Source: Puniceicoccus vermicola
GTDB taxonomy: Bacteria > Verrucomicrobiota > Verrucomicrobiia > Opitutales > Puniceicoccaceae
Assembly (NCBI RefSeq): GCF_014230055.1
Contig: NZ_JACHVA010000111.1
Coordinates: forward strand, 1 to 33,945
DNA length: 33,945 nt
Direction of reading: 5' to 3'
Of this stretch, positions 8,864 through 16,565 are shown piece by piece. How positions within the stretch are numbered: the first letter of the stretch is position 1; every line of letters begins with the position of its first letter. Made by a program: the position numbers and the translations under genes. The notes under the pieces are model-generated. The model ran no database searches. It had not been told where the DNA came from and saw only the letters and a program-made list of their open reading frames with translations.

Positions 8864-9904
8864 CTAAAGGGATCTAATTGTAGTGCCTTCAGTCCACGTT
8901 CCTTGAACCGTTGTGCCGACCTTGGCCGCTTCGATCCCACTGGATTGCTGCATGAGGAAACCATGGAGAATATCAATCAATAACTTTCCCATAAGCCGGC
9001 GATTTTGGGTAATTCCGGCAGGATTGATATGCGGCTCATCACATGCAGTTAGACTCACGTAGCCAATATCGTTTGGAATCGAATAACCGTCTTCACGAAG
9101 CCATCGATAAATCACTTCATTTTTAGAAATAACAACATCCGGTTTCGTTTGCTTCAGCCACTTAAGGAACGTTGCCTTCTTCTCGTAATCCTTAAGATAC
9201 AGCATGGGCAGTCGCTTCGACTGCGGGGCATTCTTCTGCTGTTCAAACATATGAGCCGCGGCCCAATGGTATTGCACTCGCTCAGCGGCCTCGTGCGGTA
9301 AGACCAGCCCGATCCGCTCATAACCACGTTCCATCAATTTTCGCCAAACCTGAGATATATCCCATAGATAATCCGGACTAATATAGTGAAAATCGGGAAG
9401 TGAAAACGGTTGCTCAATCGTAATGGTTGAAAACTTACTCCAATCAACGTCCAGAGTTTTCTCGGGATTACATAGTGGTGCAATGACCAAGCCCCGAATT
9501 CCCCGGGAATATAGAATATCAGATAGTCGCCGGTCACTGATCGACTGTTTGACCGTCCGAAATACTTCCAATTGATAGCCATATTTCGAGCAACTCTCTC
9601 TAGCCCCATCCAACAAAAGGGAGGCTGATGCGAATTCAGCCCAATCATGCACTGCGGGCCAATTATCCAGAATGGCAATTGTCGCAAACTCCTTGCGCGA
9701 GTGACGCCGTGTTCGATAAGCGGAGAGCGCTGTCATCGCTGGGTCGGCGACATATCCCATCTCCGTCGCTTTGGACAGGATCCTCTTCCTTGTTTTGTCT
9801 GAGACACCGGGTTGATTTCTCAAGGCAAGCGAAACTGCCATCGGGCTGACCCCGATGCTTTTCGCTATATCTTTGATGCGTATGCGTTGCTCCAAACGAG
9901 CCAT
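8864..9904 (-). CDS. LacI-family transcriptional regulator
   Basis: A 346-aa sugar-responsive DNA-binding regulator. The N-terminal LacI helix-turn-helix is at about residues 9-35 (IRIKDIAKSIGVSPMAVSLALRNQPGVSDKTRKRI), followed by the hinge region AMTALSAYRTRR. A periplasmic-binding-protein-like effector domain follows from about residue 65 to 340, including GLVIAP, MERGYERIGLVLP and the C-terminal ITQNRRLMGKLLIDILHG. The start is ATG 9904; no clear ribosome binding site precedes it. Its own upstream region carries two inverted CTGATACA motifs and the divergent glycosidase promoter carries a third, so autoregulation and control of the neighbouring hydrolase genes is the natural inference. It lies between catabolic genes of the same cluster. 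Confidence 0.93.
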   Translation of the reverse strand: MARLEQRIRIKDIAKSIGVSPMAVSLALRNQPGVSDKTRKRILSKATEMGYVADPAMTALSAYRTRRHSRKEFATIAILDNWPAVHDWAEFASASLLLDGARESCSKYGYQLEVFRTVKQSISDRRLSDILYSRGIRGLVIAPLCNPEKTLDVDWSKFSTITIEQPFSLPDFHYISPDYLWDISQVWRKLMERGYERIGLVLPHEAAERVQYHWAAAHMFEQQKNAPQSKRLPMLYLKDYEKKATFLKWLKQTKPDVVISKNEVIYRWLREDGYSIPNDIGYVSLTACDEPHINPAGITQNRRLMGKLLIDILHGFLMQQSSGIEAAKVGTTVQGTWTEGTTIRSL

Positions 9905-9919
9905 AGGTTACTTAAATCG

Positions 9920-9992
9920 GTCTGTATCAGTCAATCCACAAGCAGACGAGAATGTATAAGCTTTTATCATGAACCGTCTGATACAAACGGTC
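9920..9992. promoter_or_regulatory. Two candidate operators upstream of the LacI-type gene
   Basis: TGTATCAG at 9923-9930 and its inverse CTGATACA at 9978-9985 lie upstream of the regulator start at 9904, with centres 55 bases apart. The second sits in an imperfect 17-base palindrome, CCGTCTG-ATA-CAAACGG (9974-9990), whose half-sites match at 6 of 7 positions. This is the size and symmetry expected for a LacI-family operator. The pair would permit autorepression, possibly with looping. The region also lies just beyond the 3' end of the GH50-like gene. Confidence 0.5.
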
Positions 9993-9997
9993 GAAAT

Positions 9998-12766
9998 CTA
10001 TCGAACTAGCTTAACCCGCCCCCAAGTGCTTGGGTCACTCGATGCTCGAGCATCACCATTCCAAATAATTTGTCGAACGCGGCGATGCCCCGCAGTGCTA
10101 TCGTCAACCGCCACATCGAACATCAGCTCAAGTCCTTCTTCCGGCCGCAGATTCAAATAGTCCCAACGAACGGCCATTTCAATCGAATACCCTTTTCCAT
10201 TCACGTCATCGACCAAGACGAGTTCACCCCATTCTCGGGTTTCCCCTTCAGGCAGAACAATCGCTTCAGCTAAGTTAGAATGTATCATAAACTGACGATC
10301 AGAAAGTCGACGAGCTATCACCTCCTCATCGCTGGCGGGACCAATAAAAAATTCCACACAGTCCGCATCCCAAGAACGATGGAGCGGCTGAGCATTCTGT
10401 CGTGGCGTAGTATCATTTACATGCACAAAGAAGTAGAAATACTTTTCATCCCAAGCGACCCGAAAATCAGCAAAGAATTCCGGATCTTCCACCCCATAAG
10501 TAATTCGGCTCGAACTGATCGGTTCTCCGGGGACTCCGGGCCAATCATTGATCAAGCCATCCAGTTGAACTTTACCTGGGACGTGGGGTGCTGCCACCAT
10601 TTTGCTGCGATCCCGCTGATCATAGATAAAGCGAGGGTCATCAAATTGATAGGGAGCTTTTTCTCCCATCATGACCTTATAAATGTCACGGTGAGTCTGA
10701 TAGGCATACTGCATCAATGTTTTGTAAGGACGATCAACAACATTGATTAAGCCTGTGTTGGCAGCTTCACCGTTCAGCTTTTGGAAAAAGCGCCCCGTCA
10801 AAGACTGGTCTAAGTAGGTGAACCACTGCTGACCAACCACATAAGGAAGTGTTGCTGCATTTTCAACATAATGCCGATAGGCCATTCCACGCTCCTCCTG
10901 ACTATCTACCTCACGTCCTCCAATCGCTCCCTGAGTCGATGCCGAGAAGAACCACTCACTTAAGATCAGAGGTCGCCCACCGGTCAGTCGGTGAACACGA
11001 CTCAGGAAATTAGGATCAAGACCAAATGTGTAGTAATTCACACTAATCACATCCATATATTTTCCACTCACCTCGAGCACATCACGGTTGCTACAGGTGC
11101 TGGGCATCAGCCGGTCGCCGAGTAACAGGTGGTTCGGATCATACTCCCGAAAGAGACGAGTCACAGTGCCAAAATACGCTTCAAGAAAGTGCCGCAAGTA
11201 AGCGGACATGTCACGGTAAGCCGATTCCGTTGTTGGCATCAGCTTGACATCCAGTAAGCTGTCGAAGTCCTGAAAATCATTCTCTGGCTCCCACGCCTTA
11301 TTGAATGCATCGATGGTTGCATACTTTTCCCGCAGTAGCTTCACCATTTCTACCTTGGCCGGGTGGGAACCATTCAGCGCCGGCACGATCCTCGGGATAT
11401 CCTGATAATTCGCCTCGTTGCCGAGGAAATAACCGATAATCAGGGGGTTCTCTGCCTCCGGCGCAACATAGCGACGAAAAGCATCCCTTAAGTTAGCCTC
11501 CACATTTTCAGCGAATGGATCGAATACAGTCGCTTTTAAGCCCGGCACTTTAGCCAGCTCACCAAAAGCAAAGGAATTGAGCATCACAGAATATGGAAAC
11601 TCTTCTTCGGCATAGGCATCGGTGATCTCAGCCCAAGCACCTGCGCTGTTAAAACCAATCTTTCGCAGTCGTTTTATCGCTTCTCTGGACCAGTCCAAAT
11701 AATTGAATTCTTTTTCATTCTTACGAATCCAATTAGCCCGATAAAATGAAAAATTCGATGGGTTCTGTCGAAAGAATGCCGATTTGTATTCGCTATTGAA
11801 TGACGGTAACCAATCATAAATCTCTTCACGTCCGGTAACAAAGGTTGCATCGTCATGTGATTGAATTCCGCAGACACCCAATTGAAAGAACAGATTTCCT
11901 TTAGGATCGACCATGACTTTTCGCCCCTGCCACTCATCCACCCGAAAAAAACCGGTAGCTTCCAAACGGACCGCATCATCACCTCCATATACGCTGCGGT
12001 TTAACTCTGGGTAGGATTCATAATATTGACGGTCAGCTTCGATGTCGGACTTCAATTCATCGACAGATTGGACCTTATCCGAATAGTCTAATGCTTTCAA
12101 TTGACCAAAAGCATCCAAAATTGCGACATCCGAATCGCTTGTGGCGCGGACCGAGGCCAATTCAATTGTAAATTCGTCCTCGTGCCCCTTTTTGAGCTGT
12201 CTTAATTCGTAAGTATACTGATAACGACTCCAACCATACTGACGATTGTCTTGTAACACCTGTAAACCTTTCGTCGTTTCAAACTGCACACCACTACCGT
12301 TCGGCGATAGTATCGAAAACGACTCTCCCATGGTTTGGTAGCGCGCTTGCTCTAACTTTTTCGGGAACAAGCGGGGTGCATCATCCCCCAAGACAAATGA
12401 CCAGCCATTGCCATAAAATAAAGGCAGGAGAACTGCGATGCGAAACCCGTTGTAATTCACCTCGGGGAATTCGTTAATCTGATAGTGAAGCTCCGCGCGT
12501 GCTGCATCCAGTGAAATTTCTACTTCTGCGCCTCCTGGATATTGAATCAGTGCTGATTTGGAGTTCTGAATACTAAAGTTGCCTTCAATCCGCCCACCGG
12601 CGTTATCAATAATATAGGGACCCTCAATGTTGAAAGTCTCTACACCATCTAACTCAACTTGAATGCCATCCTGCGTTATCTCTATATAGGGTTGATCTGC
12701 AGCCGCAAGAGTCTGAATCCGAAATAGAAGTAATAGTAGGATCGTAAATAGTCTCAATGTAGACAT
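9998..12766 (-). CDS. Secreted GH50-like (beta-agarase-type) glycoside hydrolase with C-terminal CBM9-like module
   Basis: A 922-aa exported enzyme. I start it at ATG 12766, where a typical signal peptide begins (MSTLRLFTILLLLLF, cleavage near LAAA-DQ); the frame continues 21 codons upstream to 12829, but that extension is not signal-like. An N-terminal beta-domain is followed by a (beta/alpha)8-type core. It contains GFFRVDEWQGRKVMVDPKGN and LGVCGIQ ... VTGREEIYDWLP, like GH50 agarases. The presumed acid/base is Glu451 in GYFLGNEANY and the presumed nucleophile Glu604 in LILSEWFF. From about residue 725 to the end there is a CBM9/DOMON-like sugar-binding module (GLINDWPG, WDEKYFYFFVHVNDTTP, WDADCVEFFIG). 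It follows the PEP-CTERM gene by 67 bases and may share its transcript. GH42-like or unclassified clan GH-A enzymes are the main alternatives. Confidence 0.78.
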   Translation of the reverse strand: MSTLRLFTILLLLLFRIQTLAAADQPYIEITQDGIQVELDGVETFNIEGPYIIDNAGGRIEGNFSIQNSKSALIQYPGGAEVEISLDAARAELHYQINEFPEVNYNGFRIAVLLPLFYGNGWSFVLGDDAPRLFPKKLEQARYQTMGESFSILSPNGSGVQFETTKGLQVLQDNRQYGWSRYQYTYELRQLKKGHEDEFTIELASVRATSDSDVAILDAFGQLKALDYSDKVQSVDELKSDIEADRQYYESYPELNRSVYGGDDAVRLEATGFFRVDEWQGRKVMVDPKGNLFFQLGVCGIQSHDDATFVTGREEIYDWLPSFNSEYKSAFFRQNPSNFSFYRANWIRKNEKEFNYLDWSREAIKRLRKIGFNSAGAWAEITDAYAEEEFPYSVMLNSFAFGELAKVPGLKATVFDPFAENVEANLRDAFRRYVAPEAENPLIIGYFLGNEANYQDIPRIVPALNGSHPAKVEMVKLLREKYATIDAFNKAWEPENDFQDFDSLLDVKLMPTTESAYRDMSAYLRHFLEAYFGTVTRLFREYDPNHLLLGDRLMPSTCSNRDVLEVSGKYMDVISVNYYTFGLDPNFLSRVHRLTGGRPLILSEWFFSASTQGAIGGREVDSQEERGMAYRHYVENAATLPYVVGQQWFTYLDQSLTGRFFQKLNGEAANTGLINVVDRPYKTLMQYAYQTHRDIYKVMMGEKAPYQFDDPRFIYDQRDRSKMVAAPHVPGKVQLDGLINDWPGVPGEPISSSRITYGVEDPEFFADFRVAWDEKYFYFFVHVNDTTPRQNAQPLHRSWDADCVEFFIGPASDEEVIARRLSDRQFMIHSNLAEAIVLPEGETREWGELVLVDDVNGKGYSIEMAVRWDYLNLRPEEGLELMFDVAVDDSTAGHRRVRQIIWNGDARASSDPSTWGRVKLVR

Positions 12767-12833
12767 GACTAATCTTTTTACGCATCTCCACGATACGTGT
12801 ATATTCTTTGTAAGAACTGGTGATGACAAGGCT

Positions 12834-14216
12834 TTAGACTTTACGCCGTCTCATCAAACGTTGTGCCGCCATCAATACGACCAAACCAAAGATCGCTTGC
12901 GTCGATGGTTCAGGAATACTTGTCACATTCAAAACAAGTTGTGATCCATCAATACTGAAATTACCATCAATCCCGCCGGCTCCAAGAAGGAAGTCCGAGG
13001 CATCGACTCCCAAAGCACTGGCTGAGGTCCAATCAAGCAATACATAACTGCCCAGAGAAGCACCCTCATCCAGCAATACATTCACGATTGTCTCTCCACT
13101 GGAATTCCCAGTCAAGGTGCCTCCAGTCAAAAGAATCAGGTCCGAAACCGTTCCGAGGTCAAAGGTGAGTTCCGCGCCACCGCTAGCTGCGAGGTTTAAA
13201 CCGTTGGCGAGTGTCAATGTTCCAGCAGTCCCATTGCCACCCGCAGCGATGATCGCCCCACTGTTGGCGGTCACTTCACCCCCAATGCTACCATAACCTG
13301 CGAGCATAGCTCCATCATTCAGGGTCACCCCCCCTGTGGCCGCAGATTGATTTCCATTGATCTGCAATATTCCCGCATTTACAATTGTCGTCCCGGTATA
13401 GGTGTTATCACCACTCAGAATCTGAGTCCCACTTCCTGACTTCACCAAATTGAGAGTATTCCCGGCAGCACCATTGGATAAGACCCCGGTGAACTCTGAT
13501 TCGCTACTACTATTAATAGTTAAAATGCCACTCGTTCCAGTGCCCGTATCCGTTGCGGCAACCGAACCGGATCCAGATAAACCCGTTGCTGATACGCCCC
13601 AAGTTCCGGAAAGACCACTGCGAGCTACATAAAGTGTACCATCTACATTGAGTGAATTCAAAGTAGCACTCGGTGAGAATACATTCATGACTGCACCAGA
13701 AGAAACTGAGGTCGCACCGGAAACATTAAGAGAACTTAGGAATTTGTCAGCATTCCCTGAAACACCAAAATTTGCAGTCCCTTGCAGTACATTGAGTGAA
13801 CCCATGCTAGCAAATACGGTACCGTTGGCACTCCCATTTACTAAAGTGAAATAGCCTCCATTCGCCTGATTAATCGTCAGACTACTGGTAATCGATAAAT
13901 TTGAATTTGCAGCATAGGAGAGAAAAGCCAATGCACCCGATCCAGTCGTTGCGCCAGTTACCGTAATGGAGTTGGTCGAACGACTCCCTCCCATCGATAT
14001 TGCGTTGTATCCGTCTGTATTCGTAAACCCGACTATATTGTCAGATACTCCGGGAATAAGCGCTCCCTGATCCCAATTGGCACCGGCTGCCCAACCAGCA
14101 GTGCCTCCATTGGCAGTCCAATTAAAATCGGTTGCATTGACAGTTAGTGACGACAGAAATGCGGCCAATAATACAGAAGGTCGCAAAAATGGAGTGATAG
14201 CGATGGCATTTTTCAT
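12834..14216 (-). CDS. PEP-CTERM protein with autotransporter-associated beta-strand repeat
   Basis: A 460-aa surface protein. It has a signal peptide (PFLRPSVLLAAFLSSLTVNA, cleavage about residue 27-28). The Gly/Ser/Thr/Asn-rich body is beta-helix-like, with the autotransporter-associated strand repeat at about residues 255-290 (LVKSGSGTQILSGDNTYTGTTI followed by VNAGILQING). The C-terminal sorting tag is IPEPSTQ, then a hydrophobic helix, then RRRKV, the PEP-CTERM signal recognised by an exosortase (not in this window). It would be processed and anchored or released at the envelope. It lies directly upstream of the secreted GH50-like enzyme on the same strand, so it could present or bind the polysaccharide, though that is inference. 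The start ATG 14216 is fixed by the signal peptide. Confidence 0.88.
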   Translation of the reverse strand: MKNAIAITPFLRPSVLLAAFLSSLTVNATDFNWTANGGTAGWAAGANWDQGALIPGVSDNIVGFTNTDGYNAISMGGSRSTNSITVTGATTGSGALAFLSYAANSNLSITSSLTINQANGGYFTLVNGSANGTVFASMGSLNVLQGTANFGVSGNADKFLSSLNVSGATSVSSGAVMNVFSPSATLNSLNVDGTLYVARSGLSGTWGVSATGLSGSGSVAATDTGTGTSGILTINSSSESEFTGVLSNGAAGNTLNLVKSGSGTQILSGDNTYTGTTIVNAGILQINGNQSAATGGVTLNDGAMLAGYGSIGGEVTANSGAIIAAGGNGTAGTLTLANGLNLAASGGAELTFDLGTVSDLILLTGGTLTGNSSGETIVNVLLDEGASLGSYVLLDWTSASALGVDASDFLLGAGGIDGNFSIDGSQLVLNVTSIPEPSTQAIFGLVVLMAAQRLMRRRKV

Positions 14217-14571
14217 AATGGGATAATTCGGATTCAGGCGTAGGACAGAAAATCAGTCTGAACATAGAATCTTCAATGCACAGAGGATTGTCCAGTGACT
14301 CGAAACTATAACAGTAAAGTCATGAATTCTCATAATTTAGTGAACAGGATCAGTGAATCCATTGGGGCGCGTTTCCTCATAAACAATGACGAATTCATCC
14401 AAGTTTTTAACGAAAACCCAGTCTACTTGATGCATATCAGATCACTGCTGTCCAGTTCAGCGTGGTTTAATATTTCTCAAGTGCTTCATTTGAAGATGCT
14501 TATAAAGGAAAAAGGTTGTCCTGCACTTGAAACGCCTGACTGCTTCCCGGCTGCGCTATTCTCAATAGGAG
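14217..14571. other. Non-coding stretch: PEP-CTERM upstream region and remnant of an IS left flank
   Basis: About 355 bases without a convincing gene. The first part must hold the promoter of the PEP-CTERM gene, but I see no clear -35/-10 pair. The last part probably belongs to the left end of the IS4-type remnant whose start codon is at 14572. A small open frame from 14295 has no family resemblance and overlaps the transposase fragment. Confidence 0.5.
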
Positions 14572-14817
14572 ATGAACGCCGGACGACTCGTTTTCACCCA
14601 GGTCATAGATATTCTGGATCCCAAGGAACTGACGCGATGCGTCAATCGCTTTCCGATGCCGAGGGCGAACCGCAAGTTTCCGGCCCGGGATCAATTCCTT
14701 TCCATGGTCTTCGCCCAGCTCACTTACCGGGAAGGATTGCGCGATATCGAAGCCTGTTTGCGGGGGCAACCAACACGCTTACGCTATGAAAGGCACAAAA
14801 AAGACTTCAAGTCTTGA
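14572..14817 (+). pseudogene. Truncated IS4-family transposase (DUF4372 N-terminal domain only)
   Basis: An 81-aa remnant. The first 70 or so residues, MNAGRLVFTQVIDILD ... ARDQFLSMVFAQLTYREGLRDIEACLRGQPTRL, match the conserved N-terminal DUF4372 domain of IS4-type transposases (AQLTYRE-LRDIEACL is diagnostic). Full proteins are several hundred residues long with a DDE domain, none of which is present. After PTRL the sequence no longer resembles the family and stops eleven residues later. AGGAG abuts the ATG. The break near 14785 coincides with a rise in GC content and with a small hairpin at 14801-14815, so it marks a rearrangement point. It is inactive. Confidence 0.82.
14801..14815. repeat. 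Small perfect hairpin at the IS remnant boundary
   Basis: The sequence aagacttcaagtctt has arms aagact and agtctt around tca, preceded by a run of A. It overlaps the last codons of the IS remnant. It could be a weak terminator or a scar of a deletion end. Confidence 0.4.
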
Positions 14818-15542
14818 TTCTTAACAAGCACCCTCTTCTACCCAGCTCTACTCTCGAAGGTTTCCCTTATTCCTTGTTCGCTTCACCCATCTGAAAAAAT
14901 CCAAAGGGGGGGGGCACGACGTTCTCCATCGGGCAAACAATCGTCCTCGCCGCCGAGGTCTCTCGTTTCAGGTTTCGTAAGCGAACCTCTGCCATGGAAA
15001 TGGGATCGAATCCCTTGTCGATCCCTGCGCGCTGCGGCTTTGACTCCTAGCCTTCGGCTCGACTCACTCCTCACCGCGTCAAGGGCGCATCCTGTCCGCC
15101 GGAAGAATTCAACCCACCTCTTTCAATCTACACAGTCAAGTAAACCGTTTCTTCCCGACTCAGCGGACGCCGGGCAACCCAAAGGAAAGGTTTATCATGT
15201 CCAGGCCCCGAAACAACGCCCGGGAACCTTAGAACCACGTGCCTCAATGAGGTGCGGATTATTCTCTCACAGTGCGCACGGAGCCCACAGAGGTTACCGA
15301 GAGGCAGCGTGAAGGAAGGCGCGCACTGGGGCTCCGCAGAAGAAGGATCACGAATAAAGTCAGGATTCCCAATCGAACCGTATCCAACCTCCCAAAAACT
15401 CTCCGTGAACTCTGTGCTCTCCGTGAGAGGCAATGCGTCGGAACGGGTTGGACGCGGGCTTTCGAAATCCTCCGCGCCTCTCCCGGCTTGCTCCAAAAGA
15501 ATGTCATTGCCCTCCGGCTCGGAGAGGAGAAATCTCATACGA
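14818..15542. other. Long non-coding region with repeats, no convincing gene
   Basis: About 725 bases, noticeably richer in G and C than the sequence to the left. It contains a 9-G run near 14905, a short hairpin AGCC-TTC-GGCT near 15050, and the CACGGAG/CACAGAG inverted repeat pair at 15277-15427. Several small open frames on both strands overlap one another and show no family resemblance. The sequence just before 15543 (ggagagga at 15521-15528) may serve the following gene as ribosome binding site. Confidence 0.55.
15277..15427. repeat. Inverted pair of CACGGAG/CACAGAG-type intergenic repeats
   Basis: The copy at 15277-15303 (cacggagcccacagaggtta then ccgagag) and the copy at 15399-15425 are reverse complements at 22 of 27 positions, separated by 95 bases. 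Each is built of the ~10-base unit CACNGAG NN repeated three times. Such CACAGAG/CACGGAG strings are, to my knowledge, common dispersed intergenic repeats in Verrucomicrobia and Planctomycetes; their function is unknown. Confidence 0.7.
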
Positions 15543-16367
15543 GTGAAAACGCCCCATCGTCTCATTTCACCTACGGCGGCTTCGGCCTTTTTCCTGATTC
15601 CTCAGATTCTTTTCCCGCTGTTTTTGCTGTTCTCCCCGCTCGCCGCGAAGGATGAAGGGCGTCTGAGCGGTTTTCAAGAAGGGTTGCGGCACCCTTCGAA
15701 GGAGACGGACCCCCGGCCATCCCGGGAGGCCACCGTCGGAGAAGAGGCTCTGGCCGAAACGCTTTCCACTTTGATGGGCGGCCTTTTCGTTTCGGGGACG
15801 TTCAACAGCCTCGCCTTGGTCGCCCCGGAATCTGGTCCCGATCGGCCCCTCATGAGCCAACCCCGCGCCCCCGGCGAAGCGGTTCTCCCCTACATCGAGG
15901 GCGAGTTTCAGTACCAATGGGTGGATGGAGACACAGACGCTCTCGATTTCCGGCTCACCGGAGGCTACGGCCCGGCGGGCGCGTCCGTGCGCTGGACTCG
16001 ATTCAGGGAGACTGAGCCCGACACCCGCCTGGACGTTCTCCAAGCCTATGGACACCTCCGCCTCACCTTAGGCAATTTCCTGGAATTTTCCCCAGGCTTG
16101 GGATACGGAAATTTCTCTCTCGGTGACGACGCAGAGGATGAGGGTGGCCTGGCCCTAACCCTCCCCCTTCGTGTTCACTTCCAACCCGGCATCGGTCTAG
16201 AATATCGCCCCGCCTGGGTCTTCCCCAACGGAACGACGGTGAGCGACCAAGAAGTAGCTCTGGTTCTCGGACGCCGCAACGCCTTCCTCCGCCTCGGCTA
16301 CCGATGGCTTTGGAACGAGTCCGAAACCCTCTCCGGCCCCTACCTCGGCGTGTCGTTGCGCTGGTAA
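15543..16367 (+). CDS. Exported outer-membrane-barrel-like protein
   Basis: About 274 aa from GTG 15543; an in-frame ATG at 15501 would add 14 residues and the start is uncertain. The open frame reaches back to 15252, but that part covers the intergenic repeats and is unlikely to be coding. A hydrophobic signal segment (AASAFFLIPQILFPLFLLFS then PLAAKDE) leads into a mature part. From about residue 130 it shows alternating amphipathic strands separated by polar turns: YIEGEFQYQWVDG, DFRLTGGYGPAGASVRWTRF, LEFSPGLGYGNFSLG, PGIGLEYRPAWVF, AFLRLGYRWLWN. The protein ends GPYLGVSLRW with a terminal aromatic residue, typical of outer-membrane beta-barrels. It converges with the CsgG-like gene, with a hairpin between. 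The family is not recognised; a small porin or barrel partner of the exported proteins nearby is an inference. Confidence 0.62.
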   Translation: MKTPHRLISPTAASAFFLIPQILFPLFLLFSPLAAKDEGRLSGFQEGLRHPSKETDPRPSREATVGEEALAETLSTLMGGLFVSGTFNSLALVAPESGPDRPLMSQPRAPGEAVLPYIEGEFQYQWVDGDTDALDFRLTGGYGPAGASVRWTRFRETEPDTRLDVLQAYGHLRLTLGNFLEFSPGLGYGNFSLGDDAEDEGGLALTLPLRVHFQPGIGLEYRPAWVFPNGTTVSDQEVALVLGRRNAFLRLGYRWLWNESETLSGPYLGVSLRW

Positions 16368-16394
16368 GTTTGCGGGAGCCGCGTAGGAGTTCCG

Positions 16395-16416
16395 TAGGAA
16401 TGGCTATCGCCATTCC
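16395..16416. repeat. REP-like hairpin between convergent genes
   Basis: AGGAATGGC and GCCATTCCT are perfect 9-base complements around TATC. It lies between the barrel-like gene (+) and the CsgG-like gene (-), so it could terminate either transcript, although no T run follows. The core resembles dispersed palindromes I associate with Opitutales intergenic regions; this could not be checked here. Confidence 0.55.
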
Positions 16417-16565
16417 TCTCCGAAAAAGGAAAGGCGAAAGACACCAAGCCTGGATTTTTGACAAAAGATTCTATCCCAAGCCCTACCCTACCCCATTCTT
16501 GCGACAGAAACGGGACTCTCCCCTCCACCGACACCAAAGATCGCCCCGAGGGTATTACCCAGCAT

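Noticed and set aside
14295-14789. A 164-codon open frame overlapping the IS4 remnant
   Set aside because: No family resemblance, and it overlaps in another frame the recognisable DUF4372 fragment; probably chance.
14971-15014. tRNA-like arms (ggtttcgtaagcgaacc and gggatcgaatccc)
   Set aside because: The first loop lacks the T at position 33, the second lacks a GTTC T-loop start, and no acceptor stem or D-arm can be fitted.
15252-15542. N-terminal extension of the barrel-like gene
   Set aside because: It runs through the CACGGAG repeat pair, is low in protein-like pattern, and lies before a good signal peptide with candidate starts at 15501 and 15543.
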